Source of the DNA: Amphirosellinia nigrospora | Lineage: Eukaryota > Ascomycota > Sordariomycetes > Xylariales > Xylariaceae | Length of the DNA: 64,000 nucleotides | Assembly: GCA_004123355.1 (NCBI GenBank) | Contig: SCHM01000002.1 | Location: 4,499,569 to 4,563,568 of the forward strand | Reading direction: 5' to 3' | Shown here: one piece after another, positions 36,283-49,984 of the stretch | Layout of the letters: every line of letters begins with the position of its first letter | How positions within the stretch are numbered: position 1 is the first letter of the stretch | Translations under genes and position numbers: made by a program | The notes under the pieces: generated by a model | Told to the model about the DNA's origin: nothing | Seen by the model: only the letters and a program-made list of their open reading frames with translations | Databases searched by the model: none

Positions 36283-39200
36283 TATTAACGAACTAAAACA
36301 ATTAAATAATATTAAATAAACCTTTTATTAATTATACAAACTATAAAACTATTACGCCCGCCGTATAACCTAAAGGATTTTTAACGTAAGACTTTTATAA
36401 AGTCGAGCGGAAATATAATAAGGTTAATATTCGAAAAAAAGTTAATTAATACCTTATAGTATAATAAACTAACGAAATTAAAAAAAACAAACGTTAATTA
36501 GTTCGATTTAAAATAAATAATCTTAATAATAAAAATATAATAATTTATAGCAATAAATTAATTTTTATAAATATATTTTATTTTATAAAACGTATTAATT
36601 TATTTTTAAAAATAAAAAAAATAAAAACTAATAATAAATAATTATTATTTATATTTTAAACGTTTTTATTAAAATTTGCTATTATATAATAAAATAACAA
36701 ACTAATAATATTAAAACGAACTAATAATATAATAAAAAAATTAACTATAATTATTAATTTTTATTAATAAATTTACTATATAAGCTTTTTAAACTATAAA
36801 ATTATTTAACTAGTTATATTTTAAGCTAAAATATTTTGCTTATAATAAAATAGCTATAATTATTTTATTTAATAAAAATTATAATATATTTAAATAATAA
36901 AAACGCTAAATAAAAATAATTATAATTAATATAATATTATAGTTTTTATTTAAATTTATATAGATTTAAATATTAAATAGTTTTTATTAATACTTAAATT
37001 TATTATAAAATTAATAAATTATATATTTTAAATTATAAAAATAAAATTAATCTTTTAATAACTATTCGTAAAAAATATTTTAAAAATAAACTATATTAAA
37101 AATATAATAAACCTAAGCGTAGTTTTAAGCAAAATAACCGGTTTAACAAGTATAAAAATAATAAAATTAAAACTGTTAAACTATTAGCTTAAAAAAAAAA
37201 AATTATAAATAAATTTAATTATAATTATAAATATAACTAAAAAAAAAAAATATAAAAAAAATATACTAATTTTGTTTAAAAAAAAAAAAATAATATTAAC
37301 TTTGCTAAAAAATAAAAATAATTTTTTTATATTTATTTATTTAATCTATAAATTAAAAAATAATAATAATATATTTATTATAATAAACTATAATAATATT
37401 TAAAATATTATAATAAGATTTTGATTTAATATATATAAAAAACTAATATATATATATATAATATATAGCTAATCGAGCAAATTATATTTTAATTTTTTAT
37501 ATAAAAAACAAACAAACGTATTTATATTATATTACTTTATTTTTATTACAAAATATATTGTTTTATTATTTTAAGTTTTATATAGCTGAAAATTTTATAT
37601 AGCTATTTAAATAAAATAACGCGTTTATAACGTAAAATAATACGTCCGAAAATAATTAAATTAAATTAGTTCTAATTTTTTAATAGTTATATAAACGTTT
37701 TTTAAGCTATATAAAATAAATAATAATATAAAAAAATCCTTTAATAATTGTTTTTTATACTTAAAAATTAATATTTATATTTAATAAAATAATAAAATAT
37801 TATTATTTATTTTAATTTTAAAATAAAATATAATATTATTATACATAAGCTTTTAAATATTTTAAAATATATAGTTATACGTTATAAAAATAGAGTTAAA
37901 AGTATTAATAGTAGGAAAATATAATATAAATATTAAGTTATATTTTTTATTATATTAAAAAAAAACGCCAATAGTTTTTTTATTTTATAATAGTTATTAA
38001 GTTTATATAGGTATTCAAGGATAATATTAAGCTTAAAATATTACTAAGTAATAATTTTTTTAGCTTATAAAAAGCCATAATTAATTATAAAAGTTAGCAA
38101 ATAATATTACTAATATAAATAATTATAAAATACTTTTTAAAGTATACTTTTTTACGCAACTATATATATATAAAATAACCTTATTTAAGGATATATTGCT
38201 TAAATTTAAATATATTATTAAAGCACTAGCTATTTATATATTTTTGCTATTTAATTAAAATTTCGCTTTTAAACTTTTATATAAAAATAATATAGCTATT
38301 ATTATTAAATTTATTATATTATTAGCAGTAGTTATAACTAACCTTTCGCTAAAAAAAAAAATAATATTAAAAAATACTTACGTTAAATTTATTTTTAAAT
38401 AAACTAATATTAATTTTAAACTTATAATATAAAAAGATTGCTTAAAAGCTATAATAATAACTATAGTAATAATTATAATTAAAAAATTAGGTCTAAATAC
38501 GGGCGCTTTTTAATTAATAAATACTAATTTTGCTAATACTAAAATATAAGTCTTAGTTAATCTAAAGGTATTTATTATTTTAATATTAATAAAAGCTTTT
38601 TAATAACCCTATATTTAAAATAATTGCTACTAAAGCATATTTAACCGCTTAAAAAAAAATATAATAATAATTTAATTAATATAGCTAATATTATTAATAT
38701 ATTAAAAAAATATAGTATATTTTATAAAAAAAAAGCATTTTTATATTAAATATAATTTATTTTATAGTTAAAATACAATATAAAATAAAATTCTAAAAAA
38801 ATATTTAATAGTAAATAAAAACTAAAAATCTTTAATATTATTTTAATTTTTAATATTTATAAATTAACTAAAATTAAAAAAATAATTATATTTAATAAAT
38901 AATTAATTTATATTAAAAATAATTTAAAAGCTATTAAATTTTTAAACTAATTAATAATATATTTAAAATTTAAACTAATTAAAAATTATTAATATATTTA
39001 TCGATAAATTAATAAAATTTTTTTAATAAATAATTAATAAAAAATAAAGCTAAATAATTATTTATACCTGCTATTTATTTATAATTAAAAAACAATAAAC
39101 GTTATATTTAATAAGCTATATAACTAAGGTTATATAAAATAGGTTAATAGTTTAATTTTTTTATATATTTTATTTTTATTATTTAAATTTAAAAAAAAAG

Positions 39201-41189
39201 CAACCTTATTTATAATTAATAGTTAATTTATACGCTTTAAATAAAATAGTAGTTTTAAATAATTATTTATTTTTATTATAATTTAAAGTTATTAGGTTTA
39301 TTTATAGCAAACTTTATAAAAAATAATAAATATTATTTTTTTTTTTATTAGTTCGGCGTTTATTTTAACTATTATAATTATTTTATAATAATTAGCTATT
39401 AAAAGGTTAAATAATTAACGGTTGCCTTAATAAATTTTTATAATTTATTAATATAAATAATGCTTTATAAATAAAAAACTTTAATTTTTTAAAAAATTTT
39501 TTAATTTATATTTATTAATAATATTATTATTTTTTAAATATTGCTAAAAAATATTTGTTTTACTTACGTATTATTTTCGAAATATTTTATTTTTATTATA
39601 TTTATTATTTCCGAAAAAATCTTTTTTTATTTATTTTTTATTAACTTATTAAGCTTTTAAATAAACGCTTTTAATTATTTAACTATTATTAATAATTAGC
39701 TATTTTTTAAAACTTAAAGTTTTTAAACTAATTTAAAACGTTAAAATAATATTTTAATAATAGTAAATTTTTACGTAATTTTTTTTATACTATATATAAT
39801 ATATAAAACTTTTATAGCGTTAAAAATAAAATTATTTACGGAAAAATATAAATTAAATTATATATTTATAAATAATTTTAAAAACAATAAATTTATTATC
39901 GATTTATTTATTATAAGCTAACCGAAAAAAAAACTTTTATTTAAAGCTATATAAAATTTAATTTATAGTTATATTTTTTTTTATTATTATAATTTAGTTC
40001 GGTAATTATTTATATAAATAAATAGATCTTTAAAAAAAAGTTTTAATATTATAGTTTTTATCTAAATAAAAATTATTAATAAAATTTTAGCGTATTTATT
40101 TTAAATATTTAAATATTATTAATTATATTTTTTAAATTATTATTTTATAAATATTAAACTATACTATAAACTTTTTAAATTAAAAGTTATATATATAATA
40201 TAAATATATAAAAAACTATATATTATAATTAAAGCTATATAAACTTTATTATAATACTAACTAATTATTTTATAACTAAAAATATTTTAAATTAAACTAA
40301 GCTTAATATAATATTTATTAATCGAGCTAATAAATATTTTATTAATATTTTTATTTATTTGTTCTAATATAATTATAAATATACTATTTATTTAATAGGT
40401 TAAATTTCGTTTTTAATATATTAAATTAACTTTATATTATATTTAATTAAATAAATAATAATAATTAAATTAAACAATTAAAAAAAAATTTTTTAGATTA
40501 AATTTAATTAGCTAAATTTATTATAAAAGTAGTTTTTAAAGCTATATTTAATAAATAATAAAAATTAAATTATTACTAATTATAATAAAATTTTAAATAT
40601 TATTATATTATACGCGCTATTTATAAAATAATAAAATTATTAATAAAATATTTTTGCGCTTTAGCTATTTATTTATAATTATTAAAGATTTATTTTATAA
40701 TATAAATAAAAAAAGCAAATATAAACTATATATCCTTAATAAGCAAATATATAAGTTTATATAAATAGCTTATAATAATAAATATTATTTTAATATATAA
40801 TATATATTAGAAAAATTAGAACTTTATATTATTATTTAAAAATACGTAAAATAACAGCTTATATTAAATATTATAATAATTATAAAACGTATATTATTAA
40901 TTATAAAAAACTTTATAATAATTATTAATTTATTTATTTTAAAAATACTAAGCTTATAAAAACTATTTTATTTAATTTTATTATTAATTTATTTAAAGTT
41001 TTTTTAATAAATATACTTTAATAAATTAAAAGTTATAATTATTATAATATATTAATATTATAATATATATTACTTTAAAAAAACTTTGCTTATTTTAAGC
41101 AATAAAAAATATACTATAGAAAATTAAGCAGCTATATTAATTATATAGTTATTATTAAACGATTAAAAATTATTTATTAATATTATTTT

Positions 41190-41400
41190 AAATCGGGATT
41201 ATAAATTTACTTTAGATTTTTAGAAAAAATTATAAAAAGTATAAAAAGCTAAGCTTTTTATAATTATTATTTACTACTTTAAAAAAATAGTTTTTTTAAA
41301 CAAAAAACTAAACTATAAAAATTACTATTTAATACTATAATTTTAAACATTTTAAAAATAATTAAATTAATTTGTTTTTATTTTTATAATAAAATTTTAA
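41190..41400 (+). pseudogene. Integrase core relic of element 1
   Basis: One frame reads ILNRDYKFTLDF then KKL, KAKLFIIIIYYFKK and LNKKL with stops between, matching the Ty3 integrase stretch around the second catalytic Asp (LSDRDPKFTSDFW, then the KLL-S/T-T-A-Y-H-P-Q-T-D block). The D of the second catalytic position is still encoded. Confidence 0.75.
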
Positions 41401-42283
41401 TAATATTTATTTAGATTTTATTAAATTTTCGCTTTATAAATAATTATTTAGTTTTTAATTTTTTAAACCTAATAATATATTAATAAAAGTTAATATTATT
41501 AAATACGAAAATTTACGTTTTATATATAAATATTTACGTAAAAATGCTAAATTAGCTATAAATTTTACTTTATTAAAAGCTAAATAATATTATAACTAAA
41601 AATATAAGCTAATAAAATTTAAAAAAAAAAATAAAATATATTTATAGCTATATTATAATTATTATTTTTTAAGTAAGCTTTTTAAAAAGTTCTTTTAATA
41701 ACGTATTAATTTTTAAAAAAAAAATTAAATTAAACGTTTTATTTATAAACTAAATTTTTTAAAACTTTTAAAATATATTTTATTATTTTTACTATTTATT
41801 TATTTTTTAAACAAATAATAAAGATTTTTTTACCGATAAATCCTTTTTTTTAGTTTAATTTTTAATAATTAATTTAATTTTAAAAAAAATAATAATTTTT
41901 TCGAAATAAAACTATTTTATAATATTAATTAAACTATAGTTATATTAGTTTTTAATACTTAATAAAATAAAAAGCTATAGTTATAAAAATAACTAATAAA
42001 AATTAGAATAATAATTAAAAAACTCTAAAGATTTAATTAAAAAATATTAGTTTTAAATAAATAGTAGACTTAAAATCAAAAAAAAAGAAAAAAAAGCTAT
42101 AGCTACTATAGCTTAGCCCAATAAATAACCCCGCAATTATCCTTAGAAAATAAACTTTACTACAAAAATAATTAAATTAAAATAATAAATTTATATTAAT
42201 AAATACCCTAATATTATATATTAGCTTAAATATAGTGCTAAAATTATTAAAGGCAATAACAGTCTTTTTTTAAGGCCGGCACT

Positions 42284-42501
42284 TACTACACTCTAACAAG
42301 GGGAGTAACCCCTGCAAGGGGTCCCCACTGCAGAATAGAGCTTACTCCGCTAATAAGTAGAGTTTAGTCCGGTAAATTAAATAAAAAAACTAAGGACTAA
42401 ATAAGTTTCTTACCTCTAGCAAAAGCTTTACCTAATACTTGCTTTTTTTTTTATTATTTAATATAAACTTAATACTATACTATCCTTAGTAAAGCTTACT
42501 A
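42284..42501 (+). repeat. 3' LTR of element 1
   Basis: Begins TACTACACTCTAACAAGGGG and ends TTAGTAAAGCTTACTA. It keeps many C and G bases lost in the 5' copy (for example GGGGTCCCCACTGCAG against GGGGTCTTTACTATAA). Confidence 0.85.
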
Positions 42502-42506
42502 TAAAT
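42502..42506 (+). repeat. Target-site duplication TAAAT (element 1, right)
   Basis: Matches 33519-33523. Confidence 0.65.
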
Positions 42507-42961
42507 TTTTATAAAATAAATAAAAAAATTTTTTCGTTAAAAAAACAATAATATAAATAAATAAATAAAAATCTAGTTTTAAAATTTTATTTAATAGTAA
42601 TTTTTCGAGCTTTTATAAACAAAATTAGTTAGGATTTTAAGTAGTTTTCGGGCGAAGTTTTAGTTTAGCTTTAAATATTAAATTATATTTATTATTTTAA
42701 ATCGGAATTTTTAATAATTAACGTAAAAACAATAGCGCTATTAAAATTTAATATAATTTATATTTTTAAGCATAAATATATATATATTCGAAATTATTTT
42801 AATCGTAAAATAATCGAAAATATTCGATAAATTTTAATAGCAATAATAACTATTTAAAATCTATAGTTAAAAAAAATAAAAAAGCATAATTACTTATAAA
42901 ATTAATATTATTTTTAATATTATAGTAATAATAAATATTATATTAAAGTTTTTAATATAAA

Positions 42962-42966
42962 ATAAT
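42962..42966 (+). repeat. Target-site duplication ATAAT (element 2, left)
   Basis: Matches 49759-49763 just beyond the 3' LTR. The AT-rich context makes the exact edge slightly ambiguous. Confidence 0.6.
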
Positions 42967-43260
42967 AGTTACAGATCTGCAAGCTCTGGTAGCTATGCCC
43001 TACTACTAGCCATAGCACTTGTAATTTCTATTTGTAATAACTGCTACTTGTAGTAAATGCGTGACTGCTATTCGCAGTGAATGTAGTTACAATGAATAAA
43101 GGCAAGTACTGGCAGTAAATATAGCTGCCTTATACAAGTATTTAAATAATTGCTTATACTATAGATTTAGACTTTTTTTCTTTCTTATTTTATCTATAGA
43201 TTTATATATATATACTATATATATTAAAGCTTTATTTTTTCGAATATATAAAGCGTAACT
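42967..43260 (+). repeat. 5' LTR of element 2
   Basis: Near-match to 49464-49758 along its length, including GCTACTTGTAGTAAATGC, the TTTTTTCTTTCTTATTTTAT tract and ATATAAAGCGTAACT at the end. Confidence 0.9.
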
Positions 43261-43389
43261 ATTTATAAATTATTTATAATACTACTATAAAATATTAGGA
43301 CTGCTTTTATAATATTTCTTAATTAAACTAAACGACTAATTTAACCTAAAAATATTAAAATATTTTTTAAAAATAAACTAAATAATAAA

Positions 43390-43407
43390 TACGTACGGCC
43401 GTACGTA
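43390..43407. repeat. 18-bp perfect palindrome
   Basis: TACGTACGGCCGTACGTA reads the same on both strands. It contains no CpA or TpG, so RIP could not have altered it, and this probably explains its survival as a GC-rich island. Confidence 0.8.
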
Positions 43408-46399
43408 CTAAAGCTTTTGTTAATATTTCGGACTTGTTTATTTCGAATATTCGAAATAATAAGCTTTTTATAATAAAACTTTAGCAAATAATAAAAAAAT
43501 ATATTTATTTTAGCTCTTTAAACTACGCGGAAACTATAACGGTAAGCTGTAAGGGCTAACTACTTTTAATTAATTTATATATAATAGTTTTACAGTACTA
43601 TTAACAACTATATATTTAAAAAATAAAAATTTAATATAAATATTATTAATTTTAACCGTACAATTTAATATTTAGCCAGCGATTATATAAAATTATAAAT
43701 AAAAGAGCTAAGCTTAGCTTTTATTTTAAACTAATAATATAGCATAATAAAATAATCTGGCTTAACTTTAACAAAAATATAGACTAAACTAGCATAAATA
43801 ATATATAAAAACTTTACTGCTATTTTTTAAAAAATAAAAATACGCGTTTTTTTAATAACGGCTTATTATTATTTAGCTACTAATTTATATACGTTCGCTA
43901 AAAAGTTAAATAAGCAAAATAAAGTTTTGCTTAACTAAGCAAAAAAATAAGGTAAATTGCTGTTTTCTGCAATAAAGTATATATTATATTAATATATACT
44001 ACTAACGTTTTTTAACCTACGATTAAAAACAACTCCGGCTAATAATAAGCTAACTAATAAACTATTAATTAACTATTAAATAAACTATAAAAAATAACTA
44101 AATAGCGCAACTACGCTTAAAATAACTTAAATGCTTCGAACTAGCAAATAATTAATTTATTAGGTTGTTATAAAACAACTTTTGCTTTATTAAACAATAA
44201 AAAAAATAGCCAACGTATAGCTAAAGTATTAATACTTACTTTTTATAATAATACAACTAAAAATAAATTTAAGTTTAAAATATAAATTCGAGCTATGTAA
44301 AATCGCTTTAAATTTAACGCTAATTAATTCTATAATAACGTGGTTAAAATAGCTAATATTAAAACCTACGTTGGAGGCTATATAGCTAATAACTTTTTCT
44401 TTTACTTTTTATCTAACTATTTTAATATATTAGTTAATTCGGAAACTGTTTTAAAATATTTTAAAAAATCTATATTAACGTTAACTATAATAAAAAAGCT
44501 AAAGCTAATTTCCGATTATTTAGTTTTAATTAATATATATTAGCTAAATTTTTTAAGTTTTAAACTATTTTATTTATTTAGCTAATAAAACTAGATTTGA
44601 TAAAGCTAAATAAAAAAAAAAATTTAAAAATAAGTTATTTTTTCGACTAGTAACTAAAGCTATATTAGAATACTTAAAAGAAAATGTTAATTTTAATACT
44701 TATACGAAATATTATTTTTAAATAGTTTATTATTTAATAGTAACTAATTATAAACGAAATAAAACTCGCAAAAAAAAAACATAAAAGTTTGCCGCTATAA
44801 CTTTTACTTTTTTTTTTTACTTTTGCTCGAACAACTTTTCGTTTTACTTTAAAACTAAATAATATAGCAATAATTTTGCCCGACTGCTTAAACTTAACGC
44901 TAATAAAATATAATAATTAATCTTCGATAATAAATGCTTTAACTATTGTTAATAAGAATATATTTCAAAAAAATACTTTTTAAAAAATTAAACTCTAGTA
45001 AATAAAAAAACTTAGGTTGCTGCTATCTTAGTTATATATAATATCGAATATTAAGCTGGCTAATACGTAGGAAAATAAACTTATAATAAGTACGGAAAAA
45101 AAAAAATAACCTTAAAAAAAATAGCTTTTTTTCTAAAAAAAATATTTCTAAAAAATACTACTAATTATAAAATAAATTTAAAAAAAAGTACTTAAGCAGA
45201 AGATTTTTATTATATATTTATACCTTATATAATAATAGATTTTTTTAACTATAAATAATTCTTTCAAAAATATAAGAGTAAATATATATATAAGCATAAC
45301 TAACGATTCGCAGAAAAAATTATTAAACTATTTAACTTTATTATTATTATAGACTTCTTTATTAAAAAAGTTATAAAATATAATAAAAAGTAAAAAAAAT
45401 ATTAATCGGGCTTTTTTATATTATTAAAAATATATAGAAAAATTTTTAAAAACATTTTATTGTTTTATTAATTCGATTTACGATATTATTTTAAGCAAGC
45501 TATAGTTTAAATATTACGATATTTTGCTAGACTATTGACAGAACTGCTTAATATTTTTACCCTAGCTATCCCTTAATTATAATATAAGGTACTACTTAGC
45601 AATAAATAAAGCAGGCATATGGCTATAATATTAGCTTATTAACTTAACGCCGATTAATAAAACCGCAACCTTAAAATTAAAAAAATATAGCATTAATAAT
45701 AACAAAAAAAAGCGAAATAATATTTAAAAAACGTAAAACTAAAAGTATCTATTTTAAAGCGTAGCAATCTAGTACAAAAAAACTTCGATAAAATAAAGCA
45801 AGCGATATTTAACTAGCTCCTACTAGAATTTGTTTTTAATAAACGTAAGCTGCGCCTTTTCGCAAAAAATATAACTTCGATTTTTATTTAAAAATTTAAC
45901 AAAAAAAATCTTTATTATATAAAATAAAACAGTATTAGTTAGTATAAAAAAAAACTAATAACTAAAATATTTAGCTTAAATATAACTACTTTTAGCATAA
46001 TAGTAAAAAAAACCGGGTAAAAAATGTTTATATTACTAATATTAATAAAATCGATAAATAATCGGAAGATTAAAAAAAAATAAAAACAATTTCTTAAAAA
46101 AAAAAAATAAAAAGTTAAAATAAAAAGCGCAAAAAAAATACTTAAAGAATATTAAAACCTAATACGCGTTTTTAGCCGAATAAACTTTAATATATTATTG
46201 CTATATTACTTACAAATAAATTATAAAATAAAATTTATTAAAAATAAATTTAAAGCCGATCTAAGCTATAATTTTTTGTATAAAATATTATTAAACAAGC
46301 TAAAAACCGTATAGGAATTTTTAGTCGAAAACTTGCGTAAAAGCTTTATTAAGCTTAATAATGCTTTATATAGTATACTATTTTATTTATAAAAAAAAA

Positions 46400-46740
46400 A
46401 TAATAAACTTCGCTTTTATATAAATTATCGTAAGCTAAACAAAATTATAAAAAAAAACTAATATCCGCTTTTTTTATTAAAAAAACTTTAGCCCATATTA
46501 TTAAAACGAAAATTTTTACTAATTTAATATATAATAAATATTTAACCGTATCTGTATATTATTTAAAAATAAGAATTATACAACGTTCTATACGAAATAT
46601 AATACGTACTAATTGTTAGTATTACTATTTAGTTTTATTAACAGACTTTTAATATTTTAATAAATATTAATAATACGCTATTTAACTTTTTAGACGATTT
46701 TTATAGCGTTTACGCGGACAATATTATTATTTACTTAAAA
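46400..46740 (+). pseudogene. Reverse transcriptase relic of element 2
   Basis: KLRFYINYRKLNKIIKKN then YPLFLLKKL matches the Ty3 RT stretch LRFCVDYRKLN-TKKNRYPLPLI. About 200 bases on, NNTLFNFLDDFYSVYADNII matches the catalytic region with YLDD changed to YADN. In-frame stops are numerous. Confidence 0.85.
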
Positions 46741-47209
46741 ATAATAAAAAAATATTATTTATATATATTATGTGCTAAAACAACTAATTTAAGCTAGATT
46801 ATAGATTAACTTAAAAAAATCCGAGTTTTATATTATTAAAACTAAGTTTTTAAGCTATATTATTAACATTAAAAGAATTCGAATAAACTTTGCTAAAATT
46901 AACGCTATATTAAAATAAAAAACCTTTACGTTAATTAAAAGCGTATAATTTTTTTAGGATTTTATAATTTTTACTAAAACTTTATCAATACCCAAGGTCG
47001 CGTTATAGCGCTTTTAAACTAATTAACATAAAAAAGCATACTTTCGAATAGACTAAAAAATATAAAAAAATTCTATTAGCTTAAAAAAACTTTAATAAGA
47101 TTTCTTTTATTAAAACATTTCAACTATAACTTACTAACGAAAATTAAAACTAATTTATCTAACAGCGTTAGTTCTAGCGTACTATTATAACTGTATAATA
47201 AAACCTAAT

Positions 47210-47300
47210 ATCTTGTAGCGTATTTTTCGAAAATATTTTACAACGCTAAATTAGACTATAGCATTTATAATAAGGAATTATTAACAGTTATGCTATGTTT
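47210..47300 (+). pseudogene. RNase H relic of element 2
   Basis: LVAYFSKIFYNAKLDYSIYN then KELLTVM matches the Ty3 RNase H block PVAYFSKxLSPAExNYDIYDKELLAVV, in a short open frame. Confidence 0.85.
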
Positions 47301-49452
47301 TAAAGAATAAAAACCCGAATTAATTAGCAGCCGTAATAAGCTTTTTTTAATATTTACTGACAATTAAATATTAAAGTTTTTTAGCGAAAAATAACACTTT
47401 AACTTAAAATAAACCGGATAAATTAACTTTTTTCGGAATACGATTTTTTAATATTATATCGCTCCGGCAAAAATAATATACTAGCTAACGCTTTATTGCA
47501 AAAATAAGAAAACTTAATAATATAAAAGCTAAAAAAAAACGTAACGTTACTTTACGATATTTTAGCCGGTAAATAACACAGTATAACTAATTTTTACATA
47601 AATAAAGTTATACTAAATAAGCTTTATCGAAATATATAACGAACTAAATGCCTTTATAAAACTATAGTTAATCGAGCAAATTTTAAAAAAACCGTAAAAA
47701 CGTAAATATAAAGATTTACTATTAATAAACAAAATAATAAGCTAAAAAACCTATAAAAGTTAAAAAATAAATTAATTATTTTTTATAACGTTTAATTATC
47801 TTTAACTTTTTATATCTATAAATACGCTTTATTAAAAAATATACTATAAAATATTTACTATATATTTTAATAAAAACAAAACGCGTAAATTTATTGCTAA
47901 ACATTACTAGTAGCTAGGGCTAAACAGAAATTATAATCGTTATATAATAAACTATATAAAATATAAACCTATTAAAATACTTAAAGATAAAACTCCTGGT
48001 AAACTTATATTTTTCTTATATTTAAGCGTATATAACGCTATTTTATTATTGATTTTAAATAAATATTTAGAAATAAATACAGATATAATAACGTATTAAT
48101 TATAATAAACCGCTTAGGCAAACAAGCCTAAATTATACTTTATATTATAAAAGTAACCGCAAAAAATGCTACTAAAATATACTATAAAAACTTTTCTAAA
48201 TCTTCGGAATATTTATAACTATGACCTTAAACTAAAAACCTTAGTTTATTTCCGCTTTTATAAACAAGCTATACAAGCAAAAATATAAAATAATACTAAC
48301 TACTATAAAATACTATAAAACTATAGGATAAGTAGAAATTATAAATAAATATATTAACTAAAAATTATAATTATATATAAACTACTATTAAAATAACTAG
48401 TTTAAACATATATTTACTATAAATTATATATAGGCTTTAATCCTTTATGTTTTAATAGGACTATTACTTTATAAAATAAAAATAAGTTTTTTAATATTAT
48501 TTAACTTTAACTAAAAAAATCGGACCGTAGGTATAAAGCTATAAAAGCTCTTTAAAAAAAAAAACAATTCGAACAAATATATAAAAAAAATAAAAAAAAT
48601 AATATAGTTTGTTAAATTAGCCAAAAAAAACTTACAATATATTTAAAAACGTATAATTAACTAAGCTAATAAAAGTTAATATAAACCTAACTTTAATATA
48701 AAAAACTATATATTAATTTTAAAAAAAATAGTTCTAAAAAATAGACCGTTTATTAAATAAACTAAATTTCCTTATAATAACAAAAGTTTAAAATACGTAA
48801 AAAAAACGGAAATATTTTTATACTAAACGTTCTTATAACTTAAAAAATATTAAACCGTTACTATATAAATCGATTATAAAAATACCTAAATAACCCATTA
48901 TTAAGTTAAAAAGCAAAAAAACTTAGAAAAAAAAATAATAAAACTTAAAAATAAAGAAGAATTTACTATTAAAAAAGTACAAATATTTTAATTTTACTAT
49001 CGGAAATTAAATACTAAATAAACTAGAAAAGTTAAGACCCTAACAATACGTAGTACTTAATAAAAAACTTAAAAAATAGTATAAAAGCACTAAAAAATTT
49101 TTATAATATAAACTTTAATTTAGCCGGACCTTAGTAAAATTATAAATATAATTAAAAGCAGCATAAAAAGATAAATTTAATAAGCTATATCTAAATAATA
49201 ATAAGCTATAACATAAAGGAAAAAAATAATACAAAAAAGAACGCGTAAAATAAAAAAAATATATAAATATTACGTATGCTTAAATATTATATTAAGCAAA
49301 AAAGACCTTAAACAACGTATAAAAAAGCTAATATAATAATTTAACAGTATAAAAACTTTGCAAAAAGTTATATTAGTAAAAACCCGAAGCGATCCTTTTT
49401 TTCGCTAGAAAATAGTTATAACTTCGACCCCGGTTAAATTACTTTTTTTTTT

Positions 49453-49463
49453 CGAGGGGAGGT
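49453..49463 (+). other. Polypurine tract of element 2
   Basis: CGAGGGGAGGT immediately precedes the 3' LTR, the expected site of plus-strand priming. It stands out in AT-rich surroundings. Confidence 0.7.
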
Positions 49464-49758
49464 AGTTACAGATTTGCAAGCTTTAGTAGCTATACCTTAC
49501 TATTAGCTATAGCACTTATAATTTTACTTACAATAATTGCTACTTGTAGTAAATGCATAATTATTATTCGCAATAAATACAGTTGTAATAAATAAAAGCA
49601 AATACTGGCAATAAATGCAGCTACCCTACGCGAGTATTTAAACAGCTGTTTATATTATAGATTTAAACTTTTTTTCTTTCTTATTTTATTTGTAGATTTT
49701 ATATACAATATACTACATATGCTAGAGCTTTGTCTTTTTAAGTATATAAAGCGTAACT
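49464..49758 (+). repeat. 3' LTR of element 2
   Basis: AGTTACAGATTTGCAAG to GCGTAACT; pairs with 42967-43260. Confidence 0.9.
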
Positions 49759-49763
49759 ATAAT
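49759..49763 (+). repeat. Target-site duplication ATAAT (element 2, right)
   Basis: Matches 42962-42966. Confidence 0.6.
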
Positions 49764-49898
49764 ACTTAACTTAATATATCGGATATAATACTTTTATTAT
49801 ACTATAGTATATTATTTTATAGATTTAGCTCGGTAAAAATAATAATAGCTTTTAAATTAAATAATCGCGCATTTTAAAATACGAAATAATAAATTAAA

Positions 49899-49933
<35 letters not shown>
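49899..49933 (+). repeat. AAT trinucleotide tract
   Basis: About 11 uninterrupted AAT units in the remaining 5' segment of the copia element. Confidence 0.8.
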
Positions 49934-49960
49934 TTTAGTGTTAATTTAATAAAATAATAA

Positions 49961-49984
49961 GTATAAGCTTCTAGGCTTATAACT
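49961..49984 (-). other. Possible copia primer-binding site (half initiator-tRNA type)
   Basis: Next to the copia 5' LTR the minus strand reads AGTTATAAGCCTAGAAGC. Copia elements prime with an internal fragment of initiator tRNA-Met, and their PBS reads like GGTTATgagCC. The present sequence would be the RIP-altered form. Suggestive only. Confidence 0.4.

Larger units (their letters stand above)
33524..42501 (+). mobile_element. Ty3-type LTR retrotransposon, RIP-mutated (nested element 1)
   Basis: About 8.98 kb between 216-218 bp LTRs (33524-33739, 42284-42501). A degenerate integrase core lies near the 3' end (41190-41400), which places integrase last, as in Ty3/gypsy elements, and fixes the plus orientation. 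No PBS is recognisable. The element inserted in the copia element, since copia sequence continues on both sides. The 5' half is more completely stripped of CpA/TpG than the 3' half. Confidence 0.85.
42967..49758 (+). mobile_element. Ty3/gypsy LTR retrotransposon, RIP-mutated (nested element 2)
   Basis: About 6.8 kb with 294-295 bp LTRs that begin AGTTACAGAT and end GCGTAACT, so the ends are inverted copies (AGTTAC/GTAACT). Order of relics is RT (46400-46740), RNase H (47210-47300), then the 3' part where integrase is expected, as in Ty3/gypsy. A purine tract precedes the 3' LTR. Its base composition is less extreme than the copia element around it, so it was hit less hard or more recently. 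Confidence 0.88.

Noticed and set aside
43390-43407. 18-bp palindrome as a protein-binding site
   Set aside because: It lies inside a dead transposon and lacks any CpA or TpG, so its survival is explained by RIP not acting on it.
44340-44543. 67-codon plus-strand open frame inside element 2
   Set aside because: It lies in the gag region of a RIP-mutated retrotransposon, has no conserved motif and is biased towards the amino acids AT-rich DNA gives (I, N, K, L).
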